A stretch of DNA of 64,000 bases from Chitinivorax tropicus (GTDB lineage: Bacteria; Pseudomonadota; Gammaproteobacteria; Burkholderiales; SCOH01). This document shows, in pieces, positions 1 through 7,611 of the stretch. The DNA lies in the NCBI RefSeq assembly GCF_014202905.1, contig NZ_JACHHY010000021.1:1-64000 (forward strand). Direction: 5' to 3'. The notes beneath the pieces were generated by a model that saw only the letters and a list, made by a program, of their open reading frames with translations, was not told the DNA's origin and searched no databases. How positions within the stretch are numbered: position 1 is the first letter of the stretch; every line of letters starts with the position of its first letter. Position numbers and translations under genes: made by a program.

Positions 1-141
1 GGCATGGCGTCTCGATTACAACCGCTCCCGGCCACATAGTGCGCTGGGATATTTAACGCCGGAAGAATTCCGGCAGAAGTACCACCAACAGAGGATCCAG
101 GTTGCTAATTAAAGACTGGGATACCTAACGGGGAAAGGTCA
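1..141 (+). mobile_element. Right end of an IS3-family insertion sequence
   Basis: The window opens inside an insertion sequence. Bases 2-112 encode the C-terminus of an IS3-type OrfB transposase. About 28 bp further on, near 115-141, lies a plausible terminal inverted repeat that ends in TCA, which reads TGA from the outside as is usual for IS3-family tips. The left end, the inverted repeat partner and any target duplication lie outside the window, so the boundary at 141 is inferred. The neighbouring leftward gene takes its stop codon from this tip, which supports an insertion into that gene. Confidence 0.75.
2..112 (+). CDS. IS3-family transposase OrfB, C-terminal fragment (cut by window edge)
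   Basis: Only the last 36 residues are visible. They contain the characteristic end of the DDE/rve integrase domain of IS3-family OrfB proteins: a DYN residue triplet, then RPHSALGYLTPEEF. OrfB cuts and joins the element ends during transposition. The reading frame enters from outside the window and ends at TAA 110-112. Nothing indicates whether the full gene is intact. The IS2/IS51/IS407-type subgroups cannot be separated from this fragment. Confidence 0.85.
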   Translation, partial: AWRLDYNRSRPHSALGYLTPEEFRQKYHQQRIQVAN

Positions 142-696
142 TTTGGATACGACGAGTAAGTCGACCAAATCTGCGAGCAATAATAAGCGATGGGTCGCGA
201 TCATAGGATTGAATGTTTGAACTCGCGGAATGCTTGGTAACCAGCGATCAATGTGTTCTAAAACAGAGTGGAAGTCGTCATCCGTCAACTCATATGCCGG
301 TGTTTCCCCGACTACGCACAATCCTTGATTGCGTTCCACTCTGGTGAGTGGGCCGAGTTTCAAGAAGGATCGTTCCAAGGTGTGTGTCTCTTGGACAACA
401 ACAAGTAGAGATTTAACTAGGGAATTGTCTACGGCCAGCGCGCCTAGCTCAGCCAATGAGCCAGGAGACTCGGCGAACAGCACGGTTGCACGTGCGAGGT
501 GACAGGCATCGCGTTCAAATTCAAGCAGGTCACTATAGCCAGAGAATGCCCACCATTCTGGATAGTCTTCCGGTCGAATAAGATCAGCTAACCACTCAAA
601 GTGAGGGCAACTCGCATCTATCGATTTGTCCCAAAAGGATCTTCGCAAAGATGGATGCGGGTTGCCTTGATCATCAAGCATCCGGCCACCAAACAC
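139..696 (-). pseudogene. Retron effector, nucleoside-deoxyribosyltransferase-like (Eco1/Ec86 type), truncated by the IS
   Basis: The product is 185 residues from GTG 696. It has a Rossmann-like N-terminus and an FAESPGS..AELGA block at about residues 74-86, followed by RSF..LGP. This matches, from my knowledge of the family, the Ndt-like N-glycosidase domain of the Eco1 (Ec86) retron effector, whose catalytic glutamate lies in the ELG part (here E83). Known effectors are about 300 residues with a C-terminal winged-helix domain. Here the protein stops just after the Ndt domain, and its TGA (139-141) is formed by the IS tip, so it is almost certainly truncated. The start is uncertain. The first beta strand (RIWVFGG) begins before the GTG, and an AGGAG at 730-734 sits 9 nt from an in-frame ATT at 720, so a non-standard start is possible. 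It lies downstream of the retron-like RNA, as in Eco1. No reverse transcriptase is visible. Confidence 0.75.
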
Positions 697-775
697 CCAA
701 ATTCGATTGGGTCGATTAATAACCAGACACTCCTGAGCATCTAATTTTTTTTGACAAAATCTATTAATTGCTCAG

Positions 776-928
776 ATGGCAAATTCAATTACCTTTAATT
801 AGGCACGAAGCACTGGGGTGGCTCGCCGGCCCAGTGCTTCGTGCCGTTGATGCCATCCACTACAACTCAGTCCTGCGAAGCGCCGGACATTGATAGCAGA
901 AGCTACCGATTCGCGTAATTGATGCCAT
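776..928 (-). ncRNA. Candidate retron msr-msd RNA
   Basis: Read on the minus strand, the segment has all retron RNA parts in order. The a1 end (928-915, ATGGCATCAATTAC) pairs with the a2 end (792-776) over 8+6 bp with a 3-nt bulge. Then come a 6-bp hairpin with UUCU loop (907-892), a second hairpin GTCC-g-GCG / CGC-a-GGAC with CUU loop (888-870), a linker, and a perfect 16-bp stem with 12-nt loop (845-802), which would be the msd stem. Unpaired G at 914 or 912, just after a1, is a candidate branching guanosine. Its place about 80 nt upstream of an Eco1-like effector, on the same strand, matches the Eco1 gene order (RNA, effector, reverse transcriptase). The structure is seen directly; production of msDNA is inference, and the RT is not in the window. 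Confidence 0.72.
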
Positions 929-929
929 A

Positions 930-935
930 AGTATA
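930..935 (-). promoter_or_regulatory. -10-like element before the retron RNA
   Basis: TATACT on the minus strand sits one base before the a1 segment, so transcription would begin inside or at the edge of a1, as expected if a1 forms the 5' end of the RNA. No good -35 is visible at 16-18 nt, so this is a weak call. Confidence 0.3.
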
Positions 936-1030
936 GCCCACTATGAGGCATTAGTGGAATCATCGCGGCCACACATCGATGATGTGAGCGCCCATTCTGA
1001 TTACTGCCAGTCTACTGGGAGCATGAGAAA

Positions 1031-1054
1031 GGCCCTGCTTCTGCAGGGCCTTTT
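1031..1054 (-). terminator. Rho-independent terminator after nrdB (bidirectional)
   Basis: GGCCCTGC-TTCT-GCAGGGCC at 1031-1050 is a perfect 8-bp stem. On the minus strand it is followed by TTTCTC, and on the plus strand by TTTTCTT. It lies about 100 nt past the nrdB stop and separates nrdB from the retron locus. It could work in both directions. Confidence 0.75.
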
Positions 1055-1148
1055 CTTGGGTGCCATGCAAGATTTCATACTTTGGCTATCGGAAATTTCA
1101 AATTTTGACTACAAAATTTCAACCTTTCCGACTTCTGACAGCAAATGA

Positions 1149-2261
1149 TCAATCCCAGCTCAGCGCCCCACCTGATTGGTACTCAATCACGCGGGTTTCG
1201 AAGAAGTTTTTCTCTTTTTTCAGGTCGATCATTTCGCTCATCCACGGGAAGGGGTTGGTGGCGCCGGGGAAGAGGGGGTCGAGGCCGATCTGTTGCATGC
1301 GGCGGTTGGCGATGAAGCGCAGGTAGTCTTTGAACATGGCGGAGTTCAGGCCCAGTACGCCACGGGGCATGGTGTCTTCGGCATAGGCGTATTCCAGATC
1401 CACCGCGCGTTTGAACAGGTCGATGATTTCGGCTTTGAAGCTGTCTGTCCACAGCTGGGGGTTTTCCAGCTTGATGGTGTTGATCAGGTCGATACCGAAG
1501 TTGCAATGCATGGATTCATCACGCAGGATGTATTGGTATTGCTCGGCAGCGCCGGTCATCTTGTTCTGCCGGCCCAGCGCCAGGATCTGGACGAAGCCGA
1601 CGTAGAAGAACAGGCCTTCCATGATGCAGGCGAAGACGATGATGGATTTCAGTAGAGCCTGATCGGCTTCGAGCGTGCCGGTTTTGAAGTTCGGATCGGT
1701 GAGGGTGTCGATGAAGGGGATCAGGAATTCATCTTTGTCCCGAATCGATTTCACTTCATGGTAGGCGTTGAAGACTTCGCCTTCATCCAGCCCGAGGCTT
1801 TCCACGATGTATTGATAGGCGTGGGTGTGGATGGCCTCCTCAAAGGCTTGGCGCAGCAGGAACTGGCGGCATTCAGGGGCGGTGATCTGGCGATAGGTGC
1901 CCAGGACGATGTTGTTGGCTGCCAGGCTGTCGGCGGTGACGAAGAAGCCCAGGTTGCGCTTGACGATGCGGCGCTCGTCGTCGGTCAGGCCGTTGGGGTT
2001 CTTCCACAGCTCGATGTCGCGTTGCATATTGATTTCTTGCGGCATCCAGTGGTTGGCACAAGTGGCGAGGTATTTTTCCCACGCCCATTTATATTTGAAC
2101 GGTACGAGTTGGTTGACGTCGGTGGTGCCGTTGATGATGCGTTTATCGACTGCTGCGACGCGGTTGTTGCTGTGCGCGACCATGCTGCCTGCATGGTGGG
2201 GCTGGCTGGGTGCTGCGGGACGCGGGGCGGCTTGATTGGTGGTATCGTCAAAGCTGAGCAT
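1149..2261 (-). CDS. nrdB: Ribonucleoside-diphosphate reductase class Ia, beta subunit
   Basis: The product is 370 residues. It carries the di-iron, tyrosyl-radical subunit that pairs with NrdA to reduce NDPs to dNDPs. Visible signatures are the ferritin-like helical core with [12 protein letters not shown] and [14 protein letters not shown] (iron ligands in E..H and E..H pairs) and the C-terminal tail that docks to NrdA. An in-frame GTG nine bases upstream (2270) overlaps the AAGGAG ribosome site, so the ATG at 2261, 8 nt from that site, is the better start. nrdA lies upstream on the same strand, but a HiPIP gene on the opposite strand separates them. No NrdR-like box is seen directly before nrdB. 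It may depend on read-through from nrdA or on an unrecognised promoter. Confidence 0.97.
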   Translation of the reverse strand: MLSFDDTTNQAAPRPAAPSQPHHAGSMVAHSNNRVAAVDKRIINGTTDVNQLVPFKYKWAWEKYLATCANHWMPQEINMQRDIELWKNPNGLTDDERRIVKRNLGFFVTADSLAANNIVLGTYRQITAPECRQFLLRQAFEEAIHTHAYQYIVESLGLDEGEVFNAYHEVKSIRDKDEFLIPFIDTLTDPNFKTGTLEADQALLKSIIVFACIMEGLFFYVGFVQILALGRQNKMTGAAEQYQYILRDESMHCNFGIDLINTIKLENPQLWTDSFKAEIIDLFKRAVDLEYAYAEDTMPRGVLGLNSAMFKDYLRFIANRRMQQIGLDPLFPGATNPFPWMSEMIDLKKEKNFFETRVIEYQSGGALSWD

Positions 2262-2484
2262 GTATGCCACTCCTTAGGCTGATTATTGATTTTGATTCCC
2301 TGAGCGGGTGTTGGTTTCGTGTCAGGCTGGTATGGCCCGGCCTGATTCAGGCTCTGTTGATCAGGTGTCGGCGTGGGCGGCGAGACTTTGTCAACAGGGC
2401 CTAGGGGCAATGCTGCGCGGGCGGCATTGCGGGCGTTCGTTTCAGGCTGTGGAATGGGCTGCAGCCATCATGCGAGGTTTGTTC

Positions 2485-2784
2485 ATGGTTACTCGTCGTC
2501 AATTCATACTTCACTATGTGCCGGCCATGGGGCTGGGTTGTTATTTGCAGCCTTCGGCGGCGTCTGAGGCCACGCCTTTGGATGTCAACGACCCCAAGGC
2601 AAAGGCGTTGGCTTACACCGAGGATGCCAACCAGGTTGATGCGGCCAAGCATCCGCGCTTCAAAGCAGGCCAGGATTGCGAGGCCTGTCAGCTGTATATG
2701 CCCACGGGGGACAGCTGGGGTACCTGTTCGCTGTTCGAGGGCAAGCTGGTGGCGGCCAAGGGGTGGTGCACGGCGTATCAGTGA
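2485..2784 (+). CDS. High-potential iron-sulfur protein (HiPIP)
   Basis: The product is 99 residues, a small periplasmic electron carrier with one [4Fe-4S] cluster. The N-terminus TRRQF followed by a short hydrophobic stretch looks like a Tat signal, as expected for a cofactor protein exported folded. The mature part shows the HiPIP pattern: Y..DA..VD, then CEAC, WGTCSLF and GWCTAY, giving the four cluster cysteines. ATG 2485 is preferred because GAGG precedes it by 7 nt; an in-frame ATG at 2470 would add five residues. It sits alone between nrdB and nrdA on the opposite strand. In other betaproteobacteria HiPIPs serve respiratory or photosynthetic electron transfer. The partner here is unknown. 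Confidence 0.9.
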   Translation: MVTRRQFILHYVPAMGLGCYLQPSAASEATPLDVNDPKAKALAYTEDANQVDAAKHPRFKAGQDCEACQLYMPTGDSWGTCSLFEGKLVAAKGWCTAYQ

Positions 2785-2833
2785 CGCGCTCAAGACCCAG
2801 CAAGGCCGGTGGCTGGATGTTGAGATGATTCGC

Positions 2834-2894
2834 CAATCCTTAAACAGGCTGTCAGCAGTCTGCTTAAGGATTGAGCCCCGCCGGGCGGCGGGGC
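2834..2894. terminator. Two stacked hairpins between the HiPIP gene and nrdA
   Basis: CAATCCTTAA (2834-2843) pairs with TTAAGGATTG (2864-2873) around a 20-nt loop. Immediately after, GCCCCGCC (2875-2882) pairs with GGCGGGGC (2887-2894). The two convergent genes end at 2784 and 2903, so this block probably terminates both, although neither side has a strong T-run. Confidence 0.5.
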
Positions 2895-2902
2895 GGTCTT
2901 GC

Positions 2903-5782
2903 TTATTGGCAGGCTTCACATTCCGGGTTGTCGATGGAGCAGAATTTCGCACCCTCTGCTGCGCCATCCCCGGCGGTGTAGTTGCCGGTTGCGGTGGTAG
3001 CCGATAGGCCGCCATCTACCGGTACTGCATTCAATTCACCGCCACGGCCCGTTGATTTTTCCGCACTGGTGGCGGCCAGGGTGCGTAGGTAATAGGTGGT
3101 CTTGAGGCCCTTGATCCAGGCGTGTTTATACAGCTCGTCCAGCTTTTTGCCGCTGGCGTTGGACATGTACAGGTTCAATGATTGGGCCTGGTCGATCCAT
3201 TTCTGGCGGCGGGAGCCGCATTCCACCAGCCATTTCGGGTCGATCTCAAATGCGGTGGCGTAGAGGTCGCGCAGGTCTTGCGGGACACGGTCGATGCGGC
3301 CCAGGCTGCCATCGAAATACTTGAGGTCGGAGATCATGACTTCGTCCCATAGACCACGTTCTTTCAGGTCTTTCACCAGGTATTCGTTGACCACCGTGAA
3401 TTCGCCCGACAGGTTCGACTTGACGAACAGGTTCTGATAGGTCGGCTCGATCGAGGCGGAGACCCCCACGATGTTGGCGATGGTGGCGGTCGGCGCAATC
3501 GCCAGGCAGTTTGAGTTACGCATACCGAATTGCTTGATGCGGGTACGCAGGGCGTCCCAATCCAGCGTGACGGAGCGATCCATGTCCAGATAGCCACCAC
3601 GTTGCATGCCAAGCAGGTCGATGGAGTCGTGAGGCAACACGCCGCGATCCCACAGGCTGCCGGCATAGCTTGGGTACTTGCCACGCTCTTCGGCCAGCTC
3701 GGTGGAGGCCCAGTAGGCGTGGTAGGCGATCAGCTCCATTGAGCGATCTGCAAATTCCACGGCAGCGGCAGAGCCGTAAGGAATGCGCTGGATCTGCAGG
3801 CAGTCCTGAAAGCCCATCAGTCCCATGCCAACCGGGCGATGACGCAGGTTGGAGTTACGTGCTTTTTTGACCGGGTAGAAGTTGATGTCGATCACGTTGT
3901 CGAGCATGCGCATCGCGATCTGGATGGTGTGCTTGAGCTTTTCGCTGTCGAGCTGGCCATCTTTCATGTGGTTCACCAGGTTGATCGAGCCCAGGTTGCA
4001 CACGGCGATTTCGCTGTCATTGGTATTGAGCGTGATCTCGGTGCAGAGGTTCGAGCTATGCACCACGCCCATATGCTGTTGTGGGCTGCGGATATTGCAC
4101 GGATCTTTGAATGTGATCCATGGGTGACCGGTTTCAAACAGCATGGTCAGAATCTTGCGCCACAGTTGCAACGCGGGAACCCGCTTGTGGACGCGCATTT
4201 CGCCACGTGCGGCCTTCTCTTCATAACGCAGATAAGCGTCCTCAAAGGTTTGGCCGTACAGGTCATGTAGATCGGGCACCTCGGAAGGGGAGAACAGCGA
4301 CCAGTCACCATTTTCCATCACGCGCTTCATGAACAGGTCGGGAATCCAGTTCGCGGTGTTCATGTCGTGGGTGCGGCGGCGGTCGTCACCGGTGTTCTTA
4401 CGCAGCTCCAGGAATTCCTCGACGTCGGCATGCCAAGTTTCCAGGTAGGCGCACACAGCACCCTTGCGCTTGCCGCCTTGATTGACGGCCACGGCTGTGT
4501 CATTCACCACTTTCAGAAAGGGGACGATGCCTTGTGACTTGCCGTTGGTACCTTTGATGTGGCTGCCCAGTGCGCGGACGGGGGTCCAGTCGTTGCCCAG
4601 GCCGCCAGCGAATTTCGACAGCAGCGCGTTTTCCTTGAGTGCTTCGTAGATGCCGTCCAGATCATCTGCGACGGTGGTCAGGTAGCAGCTCGACAATTGG
4701 CTGCGCAACGAGCCTGAGTTGAACAGCGTGGGCGTGGACGACATGAAGTCGAAGGTGGACAGCACATTGTAGAACTCAATGGCGCGTGCTTCGCGGTCGA
4801 TCTCATTGATGGCAAGGCCCATTGCCACACGCATGAAAAACGCCTGCGGCAGCTCGATGCGGGTGCCGTGGATGTGCAGGAAATAACGGTCGTACAGTGT
4901 CTGCAAGCCCAGATAGCCAAACTGATAGTCGCGATCATGCACCAGCGCGGCACTCAGGCGCACCAGGTCGAATTGCTGCAGGGTCGGGTCGAGCAGCTCG
5001 GCTTCGATCCCTTTGCGGATGAATTCCGGGAAATACTCGGCATAGCGGGTGGCCATGTCCTCATGGGCAATCTCTTCACCCAGCACTTCGCGGCGCAGAC
5101 GGTTCAGCAGCAGGCGGGCGGTGACATAGCTATAGGCTGGGTCTTTTTCGATCAGCTGCCGGGCGGAAAGCTCGGCGGACTTGCGGACTTCTTCAGCAGG
5201 CACACCGTCGTACAGGTTTTTCTGGGTCTCGGACAGGATGTGGTCCGGGTCGGTGAATTGTTCCAAGCCCTTGCATGCAGAGCGGATCAGGGCCTTCAGC
5301 TTGTTGAGGTCAAGTGGCTGGGTGATACCGTTGTCGATCACATTGATGTCGGTGGCGACATCGGTTTCGCCGCGCTCGGCCCGTTCGCGCGAGCGCATTT
5401 CCCGATACAGTACATAGGCACGCGCCACATCATGCTCGCCAGAGCGCATCAGCGCCAGTTCGACCTGGTCCTGGATTTCTTCGATATGGATGGCACCGCC
5501 CTCAGGTTTGCGACGCATCAGCTGACGGATCACGATATCAGTCAGCTGCGCCACCAACTCGCGTACACGAGCTGAGGCCGCGCCCTGACCACCATGCACC
5601 GCCAGGAATGCCTTGGTCATCGCAACCGAAATCTTCATCGGTTCGAAAGGGACAACGCTGCCATTGCGGCGGATGCATTTGTAGGCGTTGTATTCCTGTT
5701 GCGAGGCGGATTCCTGTGGATACCCGCCAGCCGTTGGTGGAACGGCGGCGCTGTATGCCGTGTCGGTGGTGGAGTTGAGCAT
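2903..5782 (-). CDS. nrdA: Ribonucleoside-diphosphate reductase class Ia, alpha subunit
   Basis: The product is 959 residues, the catalytic subunit of aerobic ribonucleotide reductase. An ATP-cone allosteric domain is visible near the N-terminus (YKCIRRNGSVVPF onward, through the RELVAQLTD segment). The catalytic barrel has SSCYLTT and NLCTEI cysteine motifs, and the C-terminus ends with CSIDNPECEACQ, the swinging-arm thiol pair that is re-reduced by thioredoxin or glutaredoxin. The length is larger than the roughly 760 residues of E. coli NrdA, partly from an extended N-terminus; such long forms are common in betaproteobacteria. ATG 5782 is chosen because GGAGA precedes it by a good distance; a further in-frame ATG at 5839 lies inside the NrdR-box region. 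NrdR-like and DnaA-like sites lie upstream. Confidence 0.97.
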   Translation of the reverse strand: MLNSTTDTAYSAAVPPTAGGYPQESASQQEYNAYKCIRRNGSVVPFEPMKISVAMTKAFLAVHGGQGAASARVRELVAQLTDIVIRQLMRRKPEGGAIHIEEIQDQVELALMRSGEHDVARAYVLYREMRSRERAERGETDVATDINVIDNGITQPLDLNKLKALIRSACKGLEQFTDPDHILSETQKNLYDGVPAEEVRKSAELSARQLIEKDPAYSYVTARLLLNRLRREVLGEEIAHEDMATRYAEYFPEFIRKGIEAELLDPTLQQFDLVRLSAALVHDRDYQFGYLGLQTLYDRYFLHIHGTRIELPQAFFMRVAMGLAINEIDREARAIEFYNVLSTFDFMSSTPTLFNSGSLRSQLSSCYLTTVADDLDGIYEALKENALLSKFAGGLGNDWTPVRALGSHIKGTNGKSQGIVPFLKVVNDTAVAVNQGGKRKGAVCAYLETWHADVEEFLELRKNTGDDRRRTHDMNTANWIPDLFMKRVMENGDWSLFSPSEVPDLHDLYGQTFEDAYLRYEEKAARGEMRVHKRVPALQLWRKILTMLFETGHPWITFKDPCNIRSPQQHMGVVHSSNLCTEITLNTNDSEIAVCNLGSINLVNHMKDGQLDSEKLKHTIQIAMRMLDNVIDINFYPVKKARNSNLRHRPVGMGLMGFQDCLQIQRIPYGSAAAVEFADRSMELIAYHAYWASTELAEERGKYPSYAGSLWDRGVLPHDSIDLLGMQRGGYLDMDRSVTLDWDALRTRIKQFGMRNSNCLAIAPTATIANIVGVSASIEPTYQNLFVKSNLSGEFTVVNEYLVKDLKERGLWDEVMISDLKYFDGSLGRIDRVPQDLRDLYATAFEIDPKWLVECGSRRQKWIDQAQSLNLYMSNASGKKLDELYKHAWIKGLKTTYYLRTLAATSAEKSTGRGGELNAVPVDGGLSATTATGNYTAGDGAAEGAKFCSIDNPECEACQ

Positions 5783-5816
5783 GCCAGATTCTCCGGTTAT
5801 TAAGTTGTTGATAGGC

Positions 5817-5825
5817 TGTGGATAG
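5817..5825 (-). promoter_or_regulatory. DnaA-box-like site before nrdA
   Basis: TGTGGATAG matches the reverse complement of the DnaA box TTATNCACA at 8 of 9 positions. A second GATAGGCTGT repeat lies alongside it. DnaA control of nrdA is known in E. coli; here it is inferred from one site only. Confidence 0.3.
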
Positions 5826-5835
5826 GCTGTTAACA

Positions 5836-5882
5836 ACACAATATGTAGTGGTTGTGTGTGTTATTTAGGACGAATTCTAGTG
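5836..5882 (-). promoter_or_regulatory. Pair of NrdR-like boxes upstream of nrdA
   Basis: Box 1 (5836-5851, ACACAATATGTAGTGG) closely fits the NrdR consensus acaCwAtATaTwGtgt. Box 2 (5867-5882) is degenerate but keeps a central GAATTC palindrome and the CTAGTG end. The two are 31 bp apart start to start, about three helical turns, which is the spacing expected for NrdR, the ATP/dATP-sensing repressor of ribonucleotide reductase genes. The nrdR gene is not in the window. Confidence 0.6.
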
Positions 5883-6129
5883 TGCTGGCGGAAAAATGCA
5901 ACAAGAAAAAATAACGCTCGACGTATTGATCTTGAGCCATTTTTTTGCATCACCAGCCTGGTGAATGGGTGGTTGATCCACCTTGTTTCGTTGACGTTCC
6001 GGCCTGGGTTTCGCCGGGTGGGCTGGTCCGTCTTCAAGGTGGTTCTCCGGCGTTATGAGGGGCGGCTCATGCCTTGCTGGATGGCGCCGGTGGAGTCCAT
6101 CCTGCCCGCATCCGACTCGTCGCGGGCTA
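5883..6129. other. Intergenic stretch between nrdA and purU
   Basis: This stretch lies between divergent genes and holds no convincing open reading frame. It contains a short inverted repeat around CACCAGCCTGGTG (near 5951-5963). I see nothing else that can be named before the repeated promoter-like element at 6130. Confidence 0.4.
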
Positions 6130-6156
6130 TGAATTCACATCAACAGAACCTAGAAT
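6130..6156 (+). repeat. 27-nt promoter-like element, copy A
   Basis: This element begins TGAATTCACATCAACAGAAC and ends CTAGAATC. It matches 24 of 27 bases with a second copy at 37846-37872 upstream of fliJ. Both contain (A/T)TGAAT, about 16 nt, then TAGAAT or TAGACT, which resembles a sigma-70 promoter. Here it ends 30 nt before purU. Confidence 0.5.
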
Positions 6157-6186
6157 CGAGATGATGCCAAAATCCCGAGACAGACA

Positions 6187-7041
6187 ATGAAGAATACCGC
6201 GACGTTGTTGATATCCTGCCCCGATCAACGCGGATTGGTGGCTGCGATTGCCAATTTTCTCTATACCTATGATGCCAATATTATTCATGCGGATCAGCAT
6301 CAGGATATTGATCAAGGGTTATTCCTGATGCGGGTGGAGTGGGATCTGTCCGATTTCAAACTACCTATCGACGCTTTTCCAGCGGCTTTCCAGCCGATTG
6401 CCGATCGATTCACCATGTATTGGCGGCTGAAGCTGTCACAGAACCGCTCCCGCATGGCGATTTTCGTATCCAAATATGATCATTGCCTGGAAGATCTGCT
6501 GTATCGCTTCAAAAGCGGCGAGTTGCAATGCGAGATTCCGCTGATCATCAGCAACCACGAAGATACCCGGCGCATGGTGGAGTTCCATGGCATTCCATTT
6601 CACCATATCGAAATGACGCGGGAGAACAAAGTGGATGCGGAGGCGCGGCAGTTGGCGTTGCTGACCGAGCACGGGGTGGACTTGATCGTGCTGGCCCGTT
6701 ACATGCAGGTGCTGTCTGCGGATTTTGTCCGACGTTTTCCGCAGCAGATCATCAATATCCATCATTCTTTCCTGCCGGCCTTTGATGGTGCGAAGCCGTA
6801 TCACCGTGCACATACCAGAGGGGTGAAGCTGATCGGCGCCACTGGTCATTATGTAACCGAGGTGCTTGACGATGGCCCGATCATCGAGCAAGGTGTGATC
6901 CGCATTTCGCACCGGGACTCGGTGGATGATTTGATCCAGAAAGGTCGTGATCTGGAGAAGGCTGTATTGGCGCGCTCCGTGCGTTGGCATTTGGAGCATC
7001 GTATTTTGGAGTACGGTAATAAAACCGTCATTTTTGATTGA
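6187..7041 (+). CDS. purU: Formyltetrahydrofolate deformylase
   Basis: The product is 284 residues. It hydrolyses 10-formyl-THF to formate and THF, balancing one-carbon pools and supplying formate for PurT. An N-terminal ACT domain (residues 1-80, starting TLLISCPDQRGLVAAIANFL) is followed by a formyltransferase domain with IISNH, VLARYMQVL and the catalytic NIHHSFLPAF segment, then GATGHYVTEVLDDGPIIEQ. These are the hallmarks that separate PurU from PurN, which lacks the ACT domain. Length is typical. A membrane protein gene overlaps its stop codon, so the two are probably cotranscribed. The promoter-like element at 6130-6156 lies just upstream. Confidence 0.95.
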   Translation: MKNTATLLISCPDQRGLVAAIANFLYTYDANIIHADQHQDIDQGLFLMRVEWDLSDFKLPIDAFPAAFQPIADRFTMYWRLKLSQNRSRMAIFVSKYDHCLEDLLYRFKSGELQCEIPLIISNHEDTRRMVEFHGIPFHHIEMTRENKVDAEARQLALLTEHGVDLIVLARYMQVLSADFVRRFPQQIINIHHSFLPAFDGAKPYHRAHTRGVKLIGATGHYVTEVLDDGPIIEQGVIRISHRDSVDDLIQKGRDLEKAVLARSVRWHLEHRILEYGNKTVIFD

Positions 7042-7592
7042 GCGACTTCATTCGGATGATCTATCAACTCGTTCAGGACATGATCGACTTGGCCCGTTTC
7101 CGGGTCAGGCCCTTGACGGAATACCATTACCCCGGCTGGCAGATCATGTCTGTCGTCACCTTGATCGGCTTGTTTGCCGCAGCTTCCGCTAGTGACATTC
7201 AAGCCAGTGTGCCGGCCAGGATCGTCTTTTTTGTGATGTTGAAATGGCTGGAGTTATCTTTGATGAGCTGGTTTTTCAACTGGTGGATGCGCCAGGGGGA
7301 AAACTGGGATGGGGAAGGGGAGATCCTGCCATTGTTGGTGGCGTCCAGCGGAATCAACCTGCTGGCTCCTCTGCTGAGCTGGTTTCCTGACGGCGTCGCC
7401 CAGTTGCTGGCCATTGGCATGTCGGCCTATGGTGTGCTCGTTCTGGTGCAGGCGCTGAGCCTGGCGACTGGCGCCAGGCGGGGGCACGTCATCGGTGGAG
7501 TGCTGTTGTTCCTGCCGATGGCAGTGGCATGCTATCTGGTTGCGATTACTTTTGCAGTGCAGGTGGATTGGATCGCATTGGCGGATAAGTGA
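7038..7592 (+). CDS. Predicted inner-membrane protein, Yip1-like topology
   Basis: The product is 184 residues, starting at TTG 7038, which overlaps the purU stop as TTGA and suggests translational coupling. After a short amphipathic N-terminus (MSDFIRMIYQLVQDMIDLARFRVRPL) there are four to five hydrophobic segments, roughly at residues 32-50, 62-80, 95-112, 120-140 and 150-175. I recognise no catalytic motif. The layout resembles small Yip1/DUF-type membrane proteins of betaproteobacteria, but I cannot assign a family or function. The coupling to purU says only that expression is linked. Confidence 0.7.
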   Translation: MSDFIRMIYQLVQDMIDLARFRVRPLTEYHYPGWQIMSVVTLIGLFAAASASDIQASVPARIVFFVMLKWLELSLMSWFFNWWMRQGENWDGEGEILPLLVASSGINLLAPLLSWFPDGVAQLLAIGMSAYGVLVLVQALSLATGARRGHVIGGVLLFLPMAVACYLVAITFAVQVDWIALADK

Positions 7593-7611
7593 ACGGGCGA
7601 TGGCCTTGCCA

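Noticed and set aside
802-845. The 16-bp hairpin as a plain transcription terminator or REP element
   Set aside because: It has no T-run on either side, and the flanking a1/a2 pairing, extra hairpins and effector gene fit a retron RNA better. A REP-type origin is not fully excluded.
954-1148. A short plus-strand frame next to the nrdB terminator
   Set aside because: It crosses a strong terminator hairpin and has no ribosome site or family resemblance.
4868-5575. A 235-codon plus-strand frame opposite nrdA
   Set aside because: It is a shadow of NrdA codons, with no start signal.
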